DNA of 40,850 bases from assembly GCA_949287085.1 (NCBI GenBank), contig CASEER010000014.1, positions 1 through 40,850 on the forward strand, written 5' to 3'. This stretch comes from an uncultured Coriobacteriaceae bacterium. GTDB taxonomy: Bacteria; Actinomycetota; Coriobacteriia; Coriobacteriales; Coriobacteriaceae. The notes beneath the pieces are model-generated. The model saw only the letters and a list, made by a program, of their open reading frames with translations. It was not told the DNA's origin and ran no database searches. Of this stretch, positions 26,454-34,857 are shown piece by piece (the first letter of the stretch is position 1; each line of letters opens with the position of its first letter). A program made the translations under genes and the position numbers.

Positions 26454-28676
26454 CTACAGATGCAGCACGCGGTCGCGAATCTCCTCGGTACGGCCCTGGT
26501 TCCAGAACTGCGTACCGATGTAGCCGCAGGTACGACGCGCGACGTTCATCTTCTCCTGATCGCGGTTGCCGCAGTTGGGGCACTCCCACACCAGCTTGCC
26601 GTCGTCCTCCACGATCTTGATCTCGCCGTCGTAGCCGCACACCTGGCAGTAATCGCTCTTGGTGTTGAGCTCCGCGTACATGATGTTCTCGTAGATATAC
26701 TGCATCACGCGGATCACGGCCTTGAGGTTGTCCTGCATGTTGGGCACCTCGACATAGCTGATCGCGCCGCCGGGGCTGAGCGCCTGGAACTCGCTCTCAA
26801 ACTTGAGCTTGTCAAACGCGTCGATCTCCTCGGTCACGTGCACGTGGTAGCTGTTGGTGATGTAGCCCTTGTCCGTCACGCCCGGAATAATGCCAAAGCG
26901 GCGCTGCAGGCACTTGGCAAACTTATACGTCGTGGACTCGAGCGGCGTGCCGTAGATGGAGTAGTCAATGTCCTCGGCAGCCTTCCACTCGGCGCACTTG
27001 TCGTTCATGTGCTGCATCACCGAAAGCGCAAAGTCCTTGCCGCGCTCGTCGGTATGCGAAGCGCCCGTCATGTACTTGGTGCACTCGTAGAGGCCCGCGT
27101 AGCCGAGCGAGATCGTGGAGTAGCCACCGTAGAGCAGCTTGTCGATGGTCTCGCCCTTATTCAGGCGCGCAAGGGCACCGTACTGCCACAGAATCGGCGC
27201 CGCATCGGACAGCGTGCCCTTAAGGCGCTCGTGACGGCAACGCAGTGCCTTGTGGCAGAGCTCCAGGCGCTCGTCAAAGATCTCCCAGAACTTCTTCTCG
27301 TCGCCATGCGAAGAAAGCGCCACGTCGGGCAGGTTGATGGTCACCACGCCCTGGTTAAAGCGGCCGTAGTACTTGGGCTTGCCCGGCTCGTAGTTCTTGG
27401 CGCGCGCCACGTTGTTGTAGCCGTTGCCCGAGCGGTCGGGCGTGAGGAAGCTGCGGCACCCCATGCAGGTGTACACGTCGCCCTCGCCCGGCTTCTCGCC
27501 CTTGGAGAGCTTGAGCTCGCGCATCTTCTTGGCCGAGATGTAATCGGGCACCATGCGCTTGGCGGTGCACTTGGCCGCAAGCTGCGTGAGGTAGAAGTAC
27601 GGGCTGTCCTCGTAGACGTTGTCCTCGTCGAGCACGTAGATGAGCTTGGGGAACGCCGGCGTGATCCACACGCCCTGCTCGTTCTTCACGCCCTCGTAGC
27701 GCTGGCGGAGCGTTTCTTCGATAATCATGGCCAGATCGTGCTTCTCGGCCTCGTTGCGTGCCTCGCCCAGGTACATGAACACGGTCACAAACGGTGCCTG
27801 GCCGTTGGTGGTCATGAGCGTCACGACCTGGTACTGGATGGTCTGCACGCCGCGGCGAATCTCGTCGCGCAGGCGCTCCTCCACCACATGGGCCACCTTC
27901 TCCTCGCTGGCGTCGACGCCCAGCTCGGCAAGCTCGGCTTCCACCTGTCGGCGAATCTTCTGGCGGCTCACGTCAACAAACGGCGCCAGGTGCGTGAGGC
28001 TGATGGACTGGCCGCCGTACTGGCAGCTTGCCACCTGCGCGATGATCTGCGTGGCGATGTTGCAGGCGGTCGAGAAGCTGTGCGGACGCTCGATGAGCGT
28101 ACCCGAGATGACCGTGCCGTTCTGCAGCATGTCCTCGAGGTTCACGAGGTCGCAGTTGTGCATGTGCTGCGCAAAGTAATCCGAGTCGTGGAAGTGGATA
28201 AGGCCCTCGTTATGGGCATCGACCACGTCCTGCGGCAGCAGCACGCGCTGGGTCAGGTCCTTGGAGACCTCGCCCGCCATGTAGTCGCGCTGCACCGAGT
28301 TAACCGTGGGGTTCTTGTTGGAATTCTCCTGCTTGACCTCTTCGTTGTTGCACTCAATGAGCGAAAGGATCTTGTCGTCGGTGGTGTTCTTGGTGCGCTT
28401 GAGGCTCTGCACGTAGCGATAGATGATGTACTTGCGCGCGACCTCAAACTTGTCGAGCTTCATGAGCTCGTCCTCGACCATGTCCTGAATCTCTTCGACG
28501 GCGACGGTATGGCCGGCGTTCTCGCACGCTTCCGCCACGTTCTGCGCCGCGTAGACAACCTGGCGCTCGGTCAGGCGATCCGCCTCCTGCACGTCCTTGT
28601 TGGCTGCGCGGATGGCGTTCTCGATCTTGGTGATGTCGAAGGCGACCTCAATGCCGCTGCGCTTGATGATCTTCAT
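26454..28676 (-). CDS. nrdD: Anaerobic (class III) ribonucleoside-triphosphate reductase
   Basis: Makes deoxynucleotides without oxygen, so it is essential for anaerobic growth. The 740-residue protein has an N-terminal ATP-cone (about 1-95, MKIIKRSGIEVAFDITKIEN) for allosteric control and the ten-stranded reductase barrel. A zinc site follows (CQVCGYDG and CPNCGNRD), and then the glycyl-radical motif RRTCGYIGTQFW with the radical Gly at 718. Formate-type class III active-site Cys residues are present in the core (CMGCRSF). The ATG at 28676 follows AGGAAGG; a 17-residue longer frame is possible but lacks support. Two NrdR boxes lie upstream. Confidence 0.96.
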   Translation of the reverse strand: MKIIKRSGIEVAFDITKIENAIRAANKDVQEADRLTERQVVYAAQNVAEACENAGHTVAVEEIQDMVEDELMKLDKFEVARKYIIYRYVQSLKRTKNTTDDKILSLIECNNEEVKQENSNKNPTVNSVQRDYMAGEVSKDLTQRVLLPQDVVDAHNEGLIHFHDSDYFAQHMHNCDLVNLEDMLQNGTVISGTLIERPHSFSTACNIATQIIAQVASCQYGGQSISLTHLAPFVDVSRQKIRRQVEAELAELGVDASEEKVAHVVEERLRDEIRRGVQTIQYQVVTLMTTNGQAPFVTVFMYLGEARNEAEKHDLAMIIEETLRQRYEGVKNEQGVWITPAFPKLIYVLDEDNVYEDSPYFYLTQLAAKCTAKRMVPDYISAKKMRELKLSKGEKPGEGDVYTCMGCRSFLTPDRSGNGYNNVARAKNYEPGKPKYYGRFNQGVVTINLPDVALSSHGDEKKFWEIFDERLELCHKALRCRHERLKGTLSDAAPILWQYGALARLNKGETIDKLLYGGYSTISLGYAGLYECTKYMTGASHTDERGKDFALSVMQHMNDKCAEWKAAEDIDYSIYGTPLESTTYKFAKCLQRRFGIIPGVTDKGYITNSYHVHVTEEIDAFDKLKFESEFQALSPGGAISYVEVPNMQDNLKAVIRVMQYIYENIMYAELNTKSDYCQVCGYDGEIKIVEDDGKLVWECPNCGNRDQEKMNVARRTCGYIGTQFWNQGRTEEIRDRVLHL

Positions 28677-28723
28677 GGGAACCTTCCTATCGTTTAGCGT
28701 TCCTAATCTTACGCTAGCAGCAC

Positions 28724-28770
28724 GCACTACATGGTGTGGAGTTTTGCAGACGGTACACTATATCTTGTGT
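28724..28770 (-). promoter_or_regulatory. Two NrdR boxes upstream of nrdD
   Basis: ACACTATATCTTGTGT (28755-28770) matches the NrdR consensus acaCwAtATaTwGtgt almost exactly. GCACTACATGGTGTGG (28724-28739) is a weaker second box. Their starts are 31 bp apart, the three-turn spacing usual for cooperative NrdR binding. TATAGT inside the stronger box, read on the minus strand, is a candidate -10, so bound NrdR would block the polymerase. Confidence 0.88.
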
Positions 28771-28983
28771 TTTAGCAGGTCAGCATAATTGGTTATTTTT
28801 GCGACGCATTAGTCGAGCGGACCGACAGCGTGGGGTCAACAAAAAGACCCACCTCCCCCACCTGCGGTTGCGCTCCAAGGCCCCCTCAGCCATTCGTGGA
28901 TGTCGCTCCACAAGTCGTGCCCAACACGATTCGGTGAACGGTTGCAATCGACTCTTGACCAAGATGTTGTGTTGCGGGGGGGG

Positions 28984-29051
28984 CACGTTTTTGCCACGCG
29001 TTGCCCCGCGCGAACAGGGGCGCACGTTTATGCCATGCGTTGCCCCGTGCG
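28984..29051. repeat. 39-bp tandem repeat upstream of glycerol dehydrogenase
   Basis: CACGTTTWTGCCAYGCGTTG followed by CCCCGYGCG occurs at 28984 and 29023, matching at 26 of 29 positions. The 434-bp divergent gap also holds the NrdR region and a small hairpin (GGGGTC/GACCC, 28832-28851). No other gene was seen in it. Confidence 0.7.
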
Positions 29052-29110
29052 GGTGCGTGGGTACAAGGTGCGTAGCGCGCGTTGGGCGCGCACCGCGAGA
29101 GAGGATGACT

Positions 29111-30214
29111 ATGCCCCGCATCTACAACAGCCCCAGTAAATATATCCAAGGTCCCCATGCCCTGGCCGAACTTGCCACCTACGTCGCACCGCTCGGCTCC
29201 GCGGCGCTCGCCATCGCCTCGCCCCGGGGCATTGAGCGCGTTAGCGCCGCTGTTGAGCAGAGCTGCGCAAACGCGGGCGCAACCATTGCGTTCGAGGCGT
29301 TTGGGGGCGAGTGCTCCGACACCGAAATCAATCGCATCTGCGCGGTGGCACAGGCCGCGGGCGCAAGCGTTATCGCAGGCATTGGCGGCGGCAAGGTGCT
29401 CGACACCGCCAAGGCCGTGGCCTACAAGCTGGGCGTGCCCGTTGTGGTGTGCCCTACGGCGGCCTCATCCGACGCGCCGTGCAGCGCGCTCTCGGTGATC
29501 TACCACGACGACGGCACCTTTGACCGCTACCTCTACCTGCCGCAGAACCCCAACGTCGTACTCATGGACACCTCGGTCATTGCCGGCGCGCCCGAGCGGC
29601 TCCTGACCTCGGGCATGGGCGACGCGCTAGCCACGTATTTCGAAGCGCGCGCCTGCGTGGCGAGCGAGGCTACGACCTGCGCCGGCGGCACGGCCACAAA
29701 CGCGGCGCTCGCCCTCGCCAAGCTCTGCTACGACACCCTTATGGCCGACGGCGTCAAGGCCAAGGTGGCGCTCGAGGCCGGCGCGTGCACCCCGGCGGTC
29801 GAACGCATTATCGAGGCCAACACGCTGCTTTCGGGCATTGGCTTCGAGAGCTGCGGGCTCGCGTGCGCGCACGCGGTGCACAACGCCATGACGCTCCTGC
29901 CCCAAACGCACGCGTACCTGCACGGCGAAAAGGTTGCGTTTGGCACCATCGTGCAGCTGGTGCTTGAGAACGCGCCCACCGAAGAGCTCGAGGAGGTGCT
30001 CGGCTTCTGCATGGAGCTGGGGCTTCCCACCACGCTCGAAGACCTGGGTGTTGAGAGCGCCGACCGCGACCGCCTGATGGCGGTGGCCGAGCAGGCGTGC
30101 GCGCCAACGGACACCATGGGTAACATGCCCTTTGCCGTAACGCCCCAGATGGTGTGCGATGCCATCCTTGCAGCCGATGCGCTCGGCCACTACTACCACC
30201 TAGCGGAAGCGTAG
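29111..30214 (+). CDS. gldA: Glycerol dehydrogenase
   Basis: NAD-dependent polyol dehydrogenase of 367 residues in the iron-type alcohol dehydrogenase superfamily, interconverting glycerol and dihydroxyacetone. The N-terminus PRIYNSPSKYIQGPHALAEL is typical of GldA. NAD binding uses GIGGGKVLDTAKAVA and CPTAASSDAPCSALSVIY. Zinc ligands are Asp in SGMGDALATYFEA, His in CAHAVHNAM and His in YLHGEKVAFG. The second of two nearby ATGs (29111) is chosen, since GAGAGG lies 6-7 bp before it. Transcribed away from nrdD. Confidence 0.93.
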   Translation: MPRIYNSPSKYIQGPHALAELATYVAPLGSAALAIASPRGIERVSAAVEQSCANAGATIAFEAFGGECSDTEINRICAVAQAAGASVIAGIGGGKVLDTAKAVAYKLGVPVVVCPTAASSDAPCSALSVIYHDDGTFDRYLYLPQNPNVVLMDTSVIAGAPERLLTSGMGDALATYFEARACVASEATTCAGGTATNAALALAKLCYDTLMADGVKAKVALEAGACTPAVERIIEANTLLSGIGFESCGLACAHAVHNAMTLLPQTHAYLHGEKVAFGTIVQLVLENAPTEELEEVLGFCMELGLPTTLEDLGVESADRDRLMAVAEQACAPTDTMGNMPFAVTPQMVCDAILAADALGHYYHLAEA

Positions 30215-30246
30215 GTTGCCGCTGGCAAGGTAGCCGGTTGGGGCGG

Positions 30247-30320
30247 GCACCCGGGTGCGGACGTGCGGCTGGGGGCGAGAACGTGCGGCCTGCTGTGAGC
30301 GAGCACCCGGCTGCGGGCGC
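30247..30320. repeat. 56-bp spaced repeat after glycerol dehydrogenase
   Basis: GCACCCGGSTGCGGRCG occurs at 30247 and 30303, and GTGCGGC recurs between them. This is another decayed tandem duplication in the 243-bp gap. Confidence 0.5.
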
Positions 30321-30327
30321 GCGATGA

Positions 30328-30367
30328 GGTGCTGGAGCAACTGGTTGCGGCCGGCTGCTCCAGCACC
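30328..30367 (+). terminator. Strong hairpin between gldA and the cation efflux gene
   Basis: Perfect 12-bp arms GGTGCTGGAGCA and TGCTCCAGCACC enclose 16 bases, with only a short TTT after. TAGAAT at 30413-30418 downstream is a possible -10 for the efflux gene, which puts the hairpin at the end of the gldA transcript. Confidence 0.5.
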
Positions 30368-30457
30368 ATGTTTCAGGACCGGTTTTGCAGCTCTTACGAC
30401 GGCCGAACGCGCTAGAATTAGTCGCTATTTATGTGAGAAGCTGCAAGGAGCATTGGT

Positions 30458-31636
30458 ATGACCGAATGGCTGATCCGCCACTTTGTGAAAGACGCCGAGC
30501 AAACCGACACGCCTGCCGTGCGCACGCGGTACGGGCAGTTTGCGGGCATCGTAGGCATTTGCTGCAACATTTTGCTCTGCCTGAGCAAGGGTGCGATCGG
30601 CCTTATTTCGGGTTCGGTGTCCATTGTGGCCGATGCCGTGAACAACCTGTCGGACGCGGCGTCCAACATCGTGAGCCTGCTGGGCTTTAAGCTGGCGAGC
30701 AGGCCGGCCGACCCCGAGCACCCCTACGGCCACGGCCGCTACGAGTACCTCGCGGGCCTGGTGGTTGCGGCGCTGGTACTGGCTATTGGCATCAACCTGG
30801 TCATCTCGTCCGTGCAAAAGATCTTGAACCCCGAGCCCACCGAGTTTTCGGCCGCGCTCGTTGTCGTGCTGCTGCTCTCCATCGTCGTCAAGCTGTGGAT
30901 GATGACGTTTAACCGCACGGTGGGCCAGCGCATTGAGTCCGACACGCTTGAGGCGACGGCCATCGACTCGCGCAACGACGTGATCACCACCGCCGCGGTG
31001 CTGGTGTGCGCGTGCATTTCGCAGGCTGCAGGCATCGACCTCGACGGCTGGGCGGGCACGGCCGTGGGGCTCTTTATTTGCTGGAGCGGCGTGGGGCTGC
31101 TGGGCGACACGATCAGCCCGCTGCTGGGCCAGGCGCCCTCGCCCGAGCTGGTCGAACATATCCATCAGAAGATCATGAGCTACCCGGGCGTGCTGGGCAC
31201 GCACGACCTGATGGTGCACGATTACGGCCCCGGGCGGCAGTTTGCGAGCGCGCATGTCGAGATGGCCGCCGAGGCCGATCCGCTGGAGAGCCACGACCTG
31301 ATCGACAACATCGAGCAGGATTTTAAGACGAACGATGGGCTCATCGTGACGCTTCACTACGACCCCATCGTGACCGACGACCCCGAGGTGCGCGATATGC
31401 GCCACTGGATCGCGCACGCGGTGCAACAGATCGATCCGCGCATTACCGTGCACGACCTGCGCTGCGTGCCGGGGCCCACGCACACGAATGTGATCTTTGA
31501 CTGCGTGCGCCCCGCGGACCTGTCGCTTTCGCCCGAGGAGCTCCGCCAGCGCGTGGCCAAGTTGGTGCAAGACCACTTCCCGCGGAGCATCGCCAAGATC
31601 ACTATCGACGAAAGCTACGTCAGCTCCCACCAATAA
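30458..31636 (+). CDS. Cation diffusion facilitator (CDF) divalent-metal exporter
   Basis: Inner-membrane antiporter of 392 residues expected to export a divalent metal such as Mn, Zn, Fe or Co. A CDF transmembrane domain of about six helices (35-220) has the metal-site motifs DAVNNLSDA (helix 2) and AIDSRNDV (helix 5), and HPYGHGRYEY follows helix 2. The C-terminal cytoplasmic ferredoxin-like dimer domain starts around VEHIHQKIM. The N in DAVNNLSDA, where Zn exporters often have His, fits a Mn- or Fe-type member, but this is not decisive. At about 390 residues it is longer than ZitB, with an extended C-terminal domain. AAGGAG is 8 bp before ATG. Confidence 0.88.
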   Translation: MTEWLIRHFVKDAEQTDTPAVRTRYGQFAGIVGICCNILLCLSKGAIGLISGSVSIVADAVNNLSDAASNIVSLLGFKLASRPADPEHPYGHGRYEYLAGLVVAALVLAIGINLVISSVQKILNPEPTEFSAALVVVLLLSIVVKLWMMTFNRTVGQRIESDTLEATAIDSRNDVITTAAVLVCACISQAAGIDLDGWAGTAVGLFICWSGVGLLGDTISPLLGQAPSPELVEHIHQKIMSYPGVLGTHDLMVHDYGPGRQFASAHVEMAAEADPLESHDLIDNIEQDFKTNDGLIVTLHYDPIVTDDPEVRDMRHWIAHAVQQIDPRITVHDLRCVPGPTHTNVIFDCVRPADLSLSPEELRQRVAKLVQDHFPRSIAKITIDESYVSSHQ

Positions 31637-31709
31637 CGTGAAATGAGGACAGGGGAAATTTTATCTTCTGACCGAAATGGGTCAGTTTGAACCTGTCCCC
31701 AAATGACCC
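31637..31709. repeat. Inverted-repeat element between convergent genes, overlapping the end of argH
   Basis: GTGAAATGAGGACAGGGG begins two bases after the efflux gene's TAA and matches the ends of the element at 15651. GGACAGG (31647) pairs with CCTGTCC (31692), and GGGTCA (31679) pairs with TGACCC (31704). The right-hand half supplies the last residues and stop codon of argH. Confidence 0.7.
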
Positions 31710-33130
31710 AAATGCCCAAAGGGGATAACGGGGGCAAGGAGTTTGACGGCGTTTTCGTCAACGAGGTAGCGGGCGCGGGCGCGCTTCATCTGCTCCGCCA
31801 CGGCCGTCGGCGCCGTACCGCCCTCGGTCGTGCGCGCCGCCACGATGGCATCCAAGTCGAGCGCCTTGGTAATATCGCGCCCAAATAGCTCGCTCGCCTG
31901 CTCAAACACCTCAAACGGCAGGTCCGCGATGTCGCAGCCGCGTTTTTCGGCTTCAAGCACCAAATGGCCCACCACAGCATGCGCCTCGCGGAACGGCATG
32001 CCGCGCTTAGCCAGGTAATCAGCCACATCGGTCGCCGCCAAGTGCCCACGGTGCATGACCGCGCGCATGCGGTCGGCGTTCACCGTCCACGTACTCACCA
32101 TGCCCGTCATCACGGCTAGGCACTGCGCAAGCGTCTTGGCCGCATCGAGCGCGCCCTCCTTGTCCTCCTGCATATCCTTGTTATAGGCAAGCGGCAACCC
32201 CTTCATGGTCACGAGCAGCTGCACCAGGTCGCCCACCACGCGGCCGGTCTTGCCGCGGATGAGCTCGGCAAAGTCGGGGTTCTTCTTCTGCGGCATGATG
32301 GACGAGCCCGTGGAGTACGCATCGGACAGCGTAATGAAGCCAAACTCCTGGCTGCTCCACAGCACGATCTCCTCGGCAAGGCGCGACAGGTGCATGGCCA
32401 TGACGGAGCACGCGTACTCAAGGTCGAGCAAAAAGTCGCGGTCGGACACCGCATCGAGCGAGTTTTCGACCACGCCCGAAAAGCCCAGGAGCCCCGCCGT
32501 CATGCGGCGATCGAGCGGATAGGTGGTGCCGGCGAGCGCCGCGGCCCCGAGCGGCGACAGATCCGCCGCGTTAAATGCTGCGTTCAGGCGCGTAAAGTCG
32601 CGGCCGAGCATCCACACATAGGCGAGCAGGTGATGCGCAAAGAGCACCGGCTGCGCGTGCTGCAGGTGCGTCATACCGGGCAGCACCGCGTCGCCCGCAT
32701 CCTCAGCCGCGCTCAGCAGCGCACGGCGCAGGCCCAGGTTGGCCTCCATCAGGTCTTTGGCGAGCGCCTTGGCCCCCAGGCGCGTATCGGTCGCAACCTG
32801 GTCGTTCCGCGAGCGCCCCGTATGCAGGCGGCCGCCCGGCTCGCCAATGCGCCGCGTGAGCTCGCTCTCGATTGCCATGTGAATGTCCTCGTCGGCAATG
32901 TTGAACGTAAACGCGCCCGCATCAATATCTGCCTCGATGCTTTTTAGCCCCGCGCAGATGGCATCCGCATCCTCGTGGCTTATGATCCCCTGCTCGGCAA
33001 GCATCGTCGCATGCGCGATCGAGCCCGCAATATCCTGCTTGTACAGCGCCTTGTCCACCGGAAGCGACGCGCCAAACTCCTGCGTCACCGGCGCCGCGTC
33101 TTCTTCAAATCTGCCACCCCACAGCGCCAT
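31682..33130 (-). CDS. argH: Argininosuccinate lyase
   Basis: Last step of arginine synthesis, splitting argininosuccinate into arginine and fumarate. The 482-residue fumarase-superfamily enzyme shows [13 protein letters not shown], the TxxQxAQP-type [15 protein letters not shown], and the signature loop [12 protein letters not shown] with its catalytic Ser. GAGGAGG lies 8 bp before ATG. The C-terminal tail [11 protein letters not shown] is not part of the family: it and the stop are encoded by an intergenic repeat element, so the original stop seems to have been lost and replaced. It is in the same direction as argG, with a small unknown gene between. Confidence 0.94.
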   Translation of the reverse strand: MALWGGRFEEDAAPVTQEFGASLPVDKALYKQDIAGSIAHATMLAEQGIISHEDADAICAGLKSIEADIDAGAFTFNIADEDIHMAIESELTRRIGEPGGRLHTGRSRNDQVATDTRLGAKALAKDLMEANLGLRRALLSAAEDAGDAVLPGMTHLQHAQPVLFAHHLLAYVWMLGRDFTRLNAAFNAADLSPLGAAALAGTTYPLDRRMTAGLLGFSGVVENSLDAVSDRDFLLDLEYACSVMAMHLSRLAEEIVLWSSQEFGFITLSDAYSTGSSIMPQKKNPDFAELIRGKTGRVVGDLVQLLVTMKGLPLAYNKDMQEDKEGALDAAKTLAQCLAVMTGMVSTWTVNADRMRAVMHRGHLAATDVADYLAKRGMPFREAHAVVGHLVLEAEKRGCDIADLPFEVFEQASELFGRDITKALDLDAIVAARTTEGGTAPTAVAEQMKRARARYLVDENAVKLLAPVIPFGHLGHLGTGSN

Positions 33131-33198
33131 GCGCTGGACCTCCTCTTCTTACGGCACGTTTGCCTCGCCGGGCTGCTCGCATACATGCCAACAGCAAT

Positions 33199-33239
33199 CC
33201 AGCCGGGCCGTCTCCCCTATGGTAAAACGACCCGGCTGG
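33199..33239 (-). terminator. Hairpin between the small arg-locus gene and argH
   Basis: CCAGCCGGG and CCCGGCTGG form 9-bp arms, extended by CGT/ACG after a one-base mismatch. No T-run follows on the minus strand, so read-through into argH is likely. Confidence 0.5.
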
Positions 33240-33258
33240 CCACATGAGCTCGTTTTGG

Positions 33259-33483
33259 TTAACCCGCCAGATGCGCGACCATAGCGCGCGGGCCCAGCTC
33301 GCTCGTCCACGCCTTGAGCGAGTAGCACGGCGCGGACGCCGCGACGTTGGATTTCTCGGCCGCCGTATCCTGGCATAGCTCGGCGACGAGCATGCGCGGG
33401 CCCTTGTGCGCCTGGGACGTCCACTCCTTGAGCGACGGCGGCACGGCCTGCGCCTTTTTGGTATCAATCACAACACTCCACAT
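33259..33483 (-). CDS. Small two-repeat protein of unknown function in the arginine locus
   Basis: A 74-residue soluble protein starting MWSVVIDTKKAQAVPP, with GGGGGA upstream of the ATG. It has an internal duplication: SLKEWTS (17-23) followed by GPRMLVAEL (28-36), and SLKAWTS (55-61) followed by GPRAMVAHL (64-72). The two halves are joined by a linker containing one of the two Cys residues (C37; C53 lies at the start of the second half). It lies between argG and argH on the same strand. I know no family for it. The repeat suggests a tandem fold or two-fold binding of a partner or ligand, and its position suggests a role tied to arginine synthesis; both are inferences. Confidence 0.65.
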   Translation of the reverse strand: MWSVVIDTKKAQAVPPSLKEWTSQAHKGPRMLVAELCQDTAAEKSNVAASAPCYSLKAWTSELGPRAMVAHLAG

Positions 33484-33567
33484 GGTAATCCCCCGTCGTA
33501 TGCACGTGTGTATGCAAGCGCGCCGCACCCAGCGCACAGCGCGCCGTCAACAAATCGCCAGCGTCGC

Positions 33568-33643
33568 TTACGCAAGCTTCTTGTCCCTACGCAAGTTTCC
33601 TGGCATTGCGCAAGTCCCCTAGCCCTACGCAAGCTCCTTGGCA
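33568..33643. repeat. Four exact-period 19-bp tandem repeats copying the argG 3' end
   Basis: GCAAG recurs at 33572, 33591, 33610 and 33629, exactly 19 bp apart, within units beginning at 33568, 33587, 33606 and 33625 (YTRCGCAAGYTYCYTGKCM-like). The last unit is the end of argG itself, including its stop codon at 33625-33627. The other three therefore look like decayed tandem duplicates of the gene terminus. Confidence 0.82.
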
Positions 33644-34857
33644 GCCGCCGAGGTCGGACCCTGCATCTTTGCCCAGGTCTTGAGCGAGAGGGTCTCGATC
33701 TCGATGAAGCCCACAGCGGCCTTCTCGTCAAAGGTGGTGTCGCGGTCGTAGGTAGCCAGACCGTAGTCGTAGAGCGAGCAGGGGCTCTTGCGGCCCATGA
33801 CGGTGCAGTGGCCCTTGAAGAACTTGAGGCGCACGGTGCCCGTCACAAACTTCTGGGTCTCGGCCATGAAGGCATCGAGCGCCTTCTTGAGCGGGCTGAA
33901 CCACTGGCCGTTATAGACGCAGGTGGCCCAGGTCTGCTCGAGGTAGAGCTTCTGGTGGAGCACGTCGCGCTCAAGCGTGAGGTCCTCGAGCGCCTTGTGC
34001 GCGGTGATGAGCGTGAGCGCCGCTGGCACCTCGTAGCACTCGCGGGACTTGAGGCCCACCATGCGGTTCTCCATCAGGTCAAGACGGCCGTATCCGTTGT
34101 CGCCGGCGATCTGGTTAAGCTTCTCTACGAGCGCTGCGAGCGGCATCTTCTGGCCGTCGAGCGCCACCGGCACGCCCTGCTCAAAGTCAACGTCCACGTA
34201 CGTAGGGGTGTCCGGGGTCTCCTCCGGGTCCTTGGTCATGACCCACACGTCGTGCGGGGGCTCGTTCCACGGATCCTCGAGCACACCGCACTCAATCGCG
34301 CGGCCCCACAGGTTGTCGTCGATGGAGTAGGGGTTGTCGTTGGCACCCTCGGGCACCGGCACGCCGTGCTCGTGCGCATAGGCGACCTCGTCGGGACGGC
34401 TCTTAAGATCCCACTCGCGCACCGGCGCGATGACCTTGAGGTCCGGATCGAGGGTGAGAATCGACGCCTCAAAACGCACCTGGTCGTTGCCCTTGCCCGT
34501 GCAGCCGTGCGCCACGTACTTGGCGTCGTACTGGTGCGCGATGTCCACGAGCTTGGCGGCAAGCAGCGGGCGCGAGAGGGCCGAGAGCAGCGGGTACTTG
34601 TTCTCGTACATGGAGTTCGCGGCGATGGCCTTGGTGAGGTACTCGTCCGCGAACTCGTCCTTGAGCTCGAGCACGTGGCAGGCAATGACGCCTAGGTCGA
34701 GCGCCTTTTGCTTCTTGTACTCCAAGCCGTGGAGCTCCTGGCCCACGTTGCCGAGCACGCAGATGACGTCGAGGCCCTTCTCTTCCTGCAACCACTTGAT
34801 GCAGACCGAGGTGTCCAGACCGCCGGAATACGCGAGTACGACTTTGTCCTTGCTCAT
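33625..34857 (-). CDS. argG: Argininosuccinate synthase
   Basis: Joins citrulline and aspartate with ATP in arginine synthesis. The 410 residues match the family. Visible are the ATP PP-loop AYSGGLDTSVCIKW at the N-terminus, ANSMYENKYPLLSALSRPL, GCTGKGNDQVRFE (aspartate/citrulline site), and SIDDNLWGRAIECG. The ATG at 34857 follows AAGGACG by 8-9 bp; an upstream in-frame ATG 33 bp away has no ribosome site. A short dyad, TACC-TTA-GGTA, lies at 34922-34932. No convincing ARG box was found. Confidence 0.95.
   Translation of the reverse strand: MSKDKVVLAYSGGLDTSVCIKWLQEEKGLDVICVLGNVGQELHGLEYKKQKALDLGVIACHVLELKDEFADEYLTKAIAANSMYENKYPLLSALSRPLLAAKLVDIAHQYDAKYVAHGCTGKGNDQVRFEASILTLDPDLKVIAPVREWDLKSRPDEVAYAHEHGVPVPEGANDNPYSIDDNLWGRAIECGVLEDPWNEPPHDVWVMTKDPEETPDTPTYVDVDFEQGVPVALDGQKMPLAALVEKLNQIAGDNGYGRLDLMENRMVGLKSRECYEVPAALTLITAHKALEDLTLERDVLHQKLYLEQTWATCVYNGQWFSPLKKALDAFMAETQKFVTGTVRLKFFKGHCTVMGRKSPCSLYDYGLATYDRDTTFDEKAAVGFIEIETLSLKTWAKMQGPTSAAAKELA

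Noticed and set aside
26421..28697. 758-codon plus-strand open frame opposite nrdD
   Set aside because: An antisense shadow of nrdD; the nrdD frame has full motif support.
28780..29121. 113-codon minus-strand open frame in the nrdD-gldA gap
   Set aside because: It crosses the tandem repeat and has no ribosome site or recognisable domain.
30215..30457. Metal-sensing riboswitch before the cation efflux gene
   Set aside because: The strong hairpin lies upstream of the likely -10, and neither the NiCo nor the manganese riboswitch core was seen.
33568..33643. Possible CRISPR array
   Set aside because: Units are 19 bp and contiguous with no spacers, and the last unit is the end of argG.
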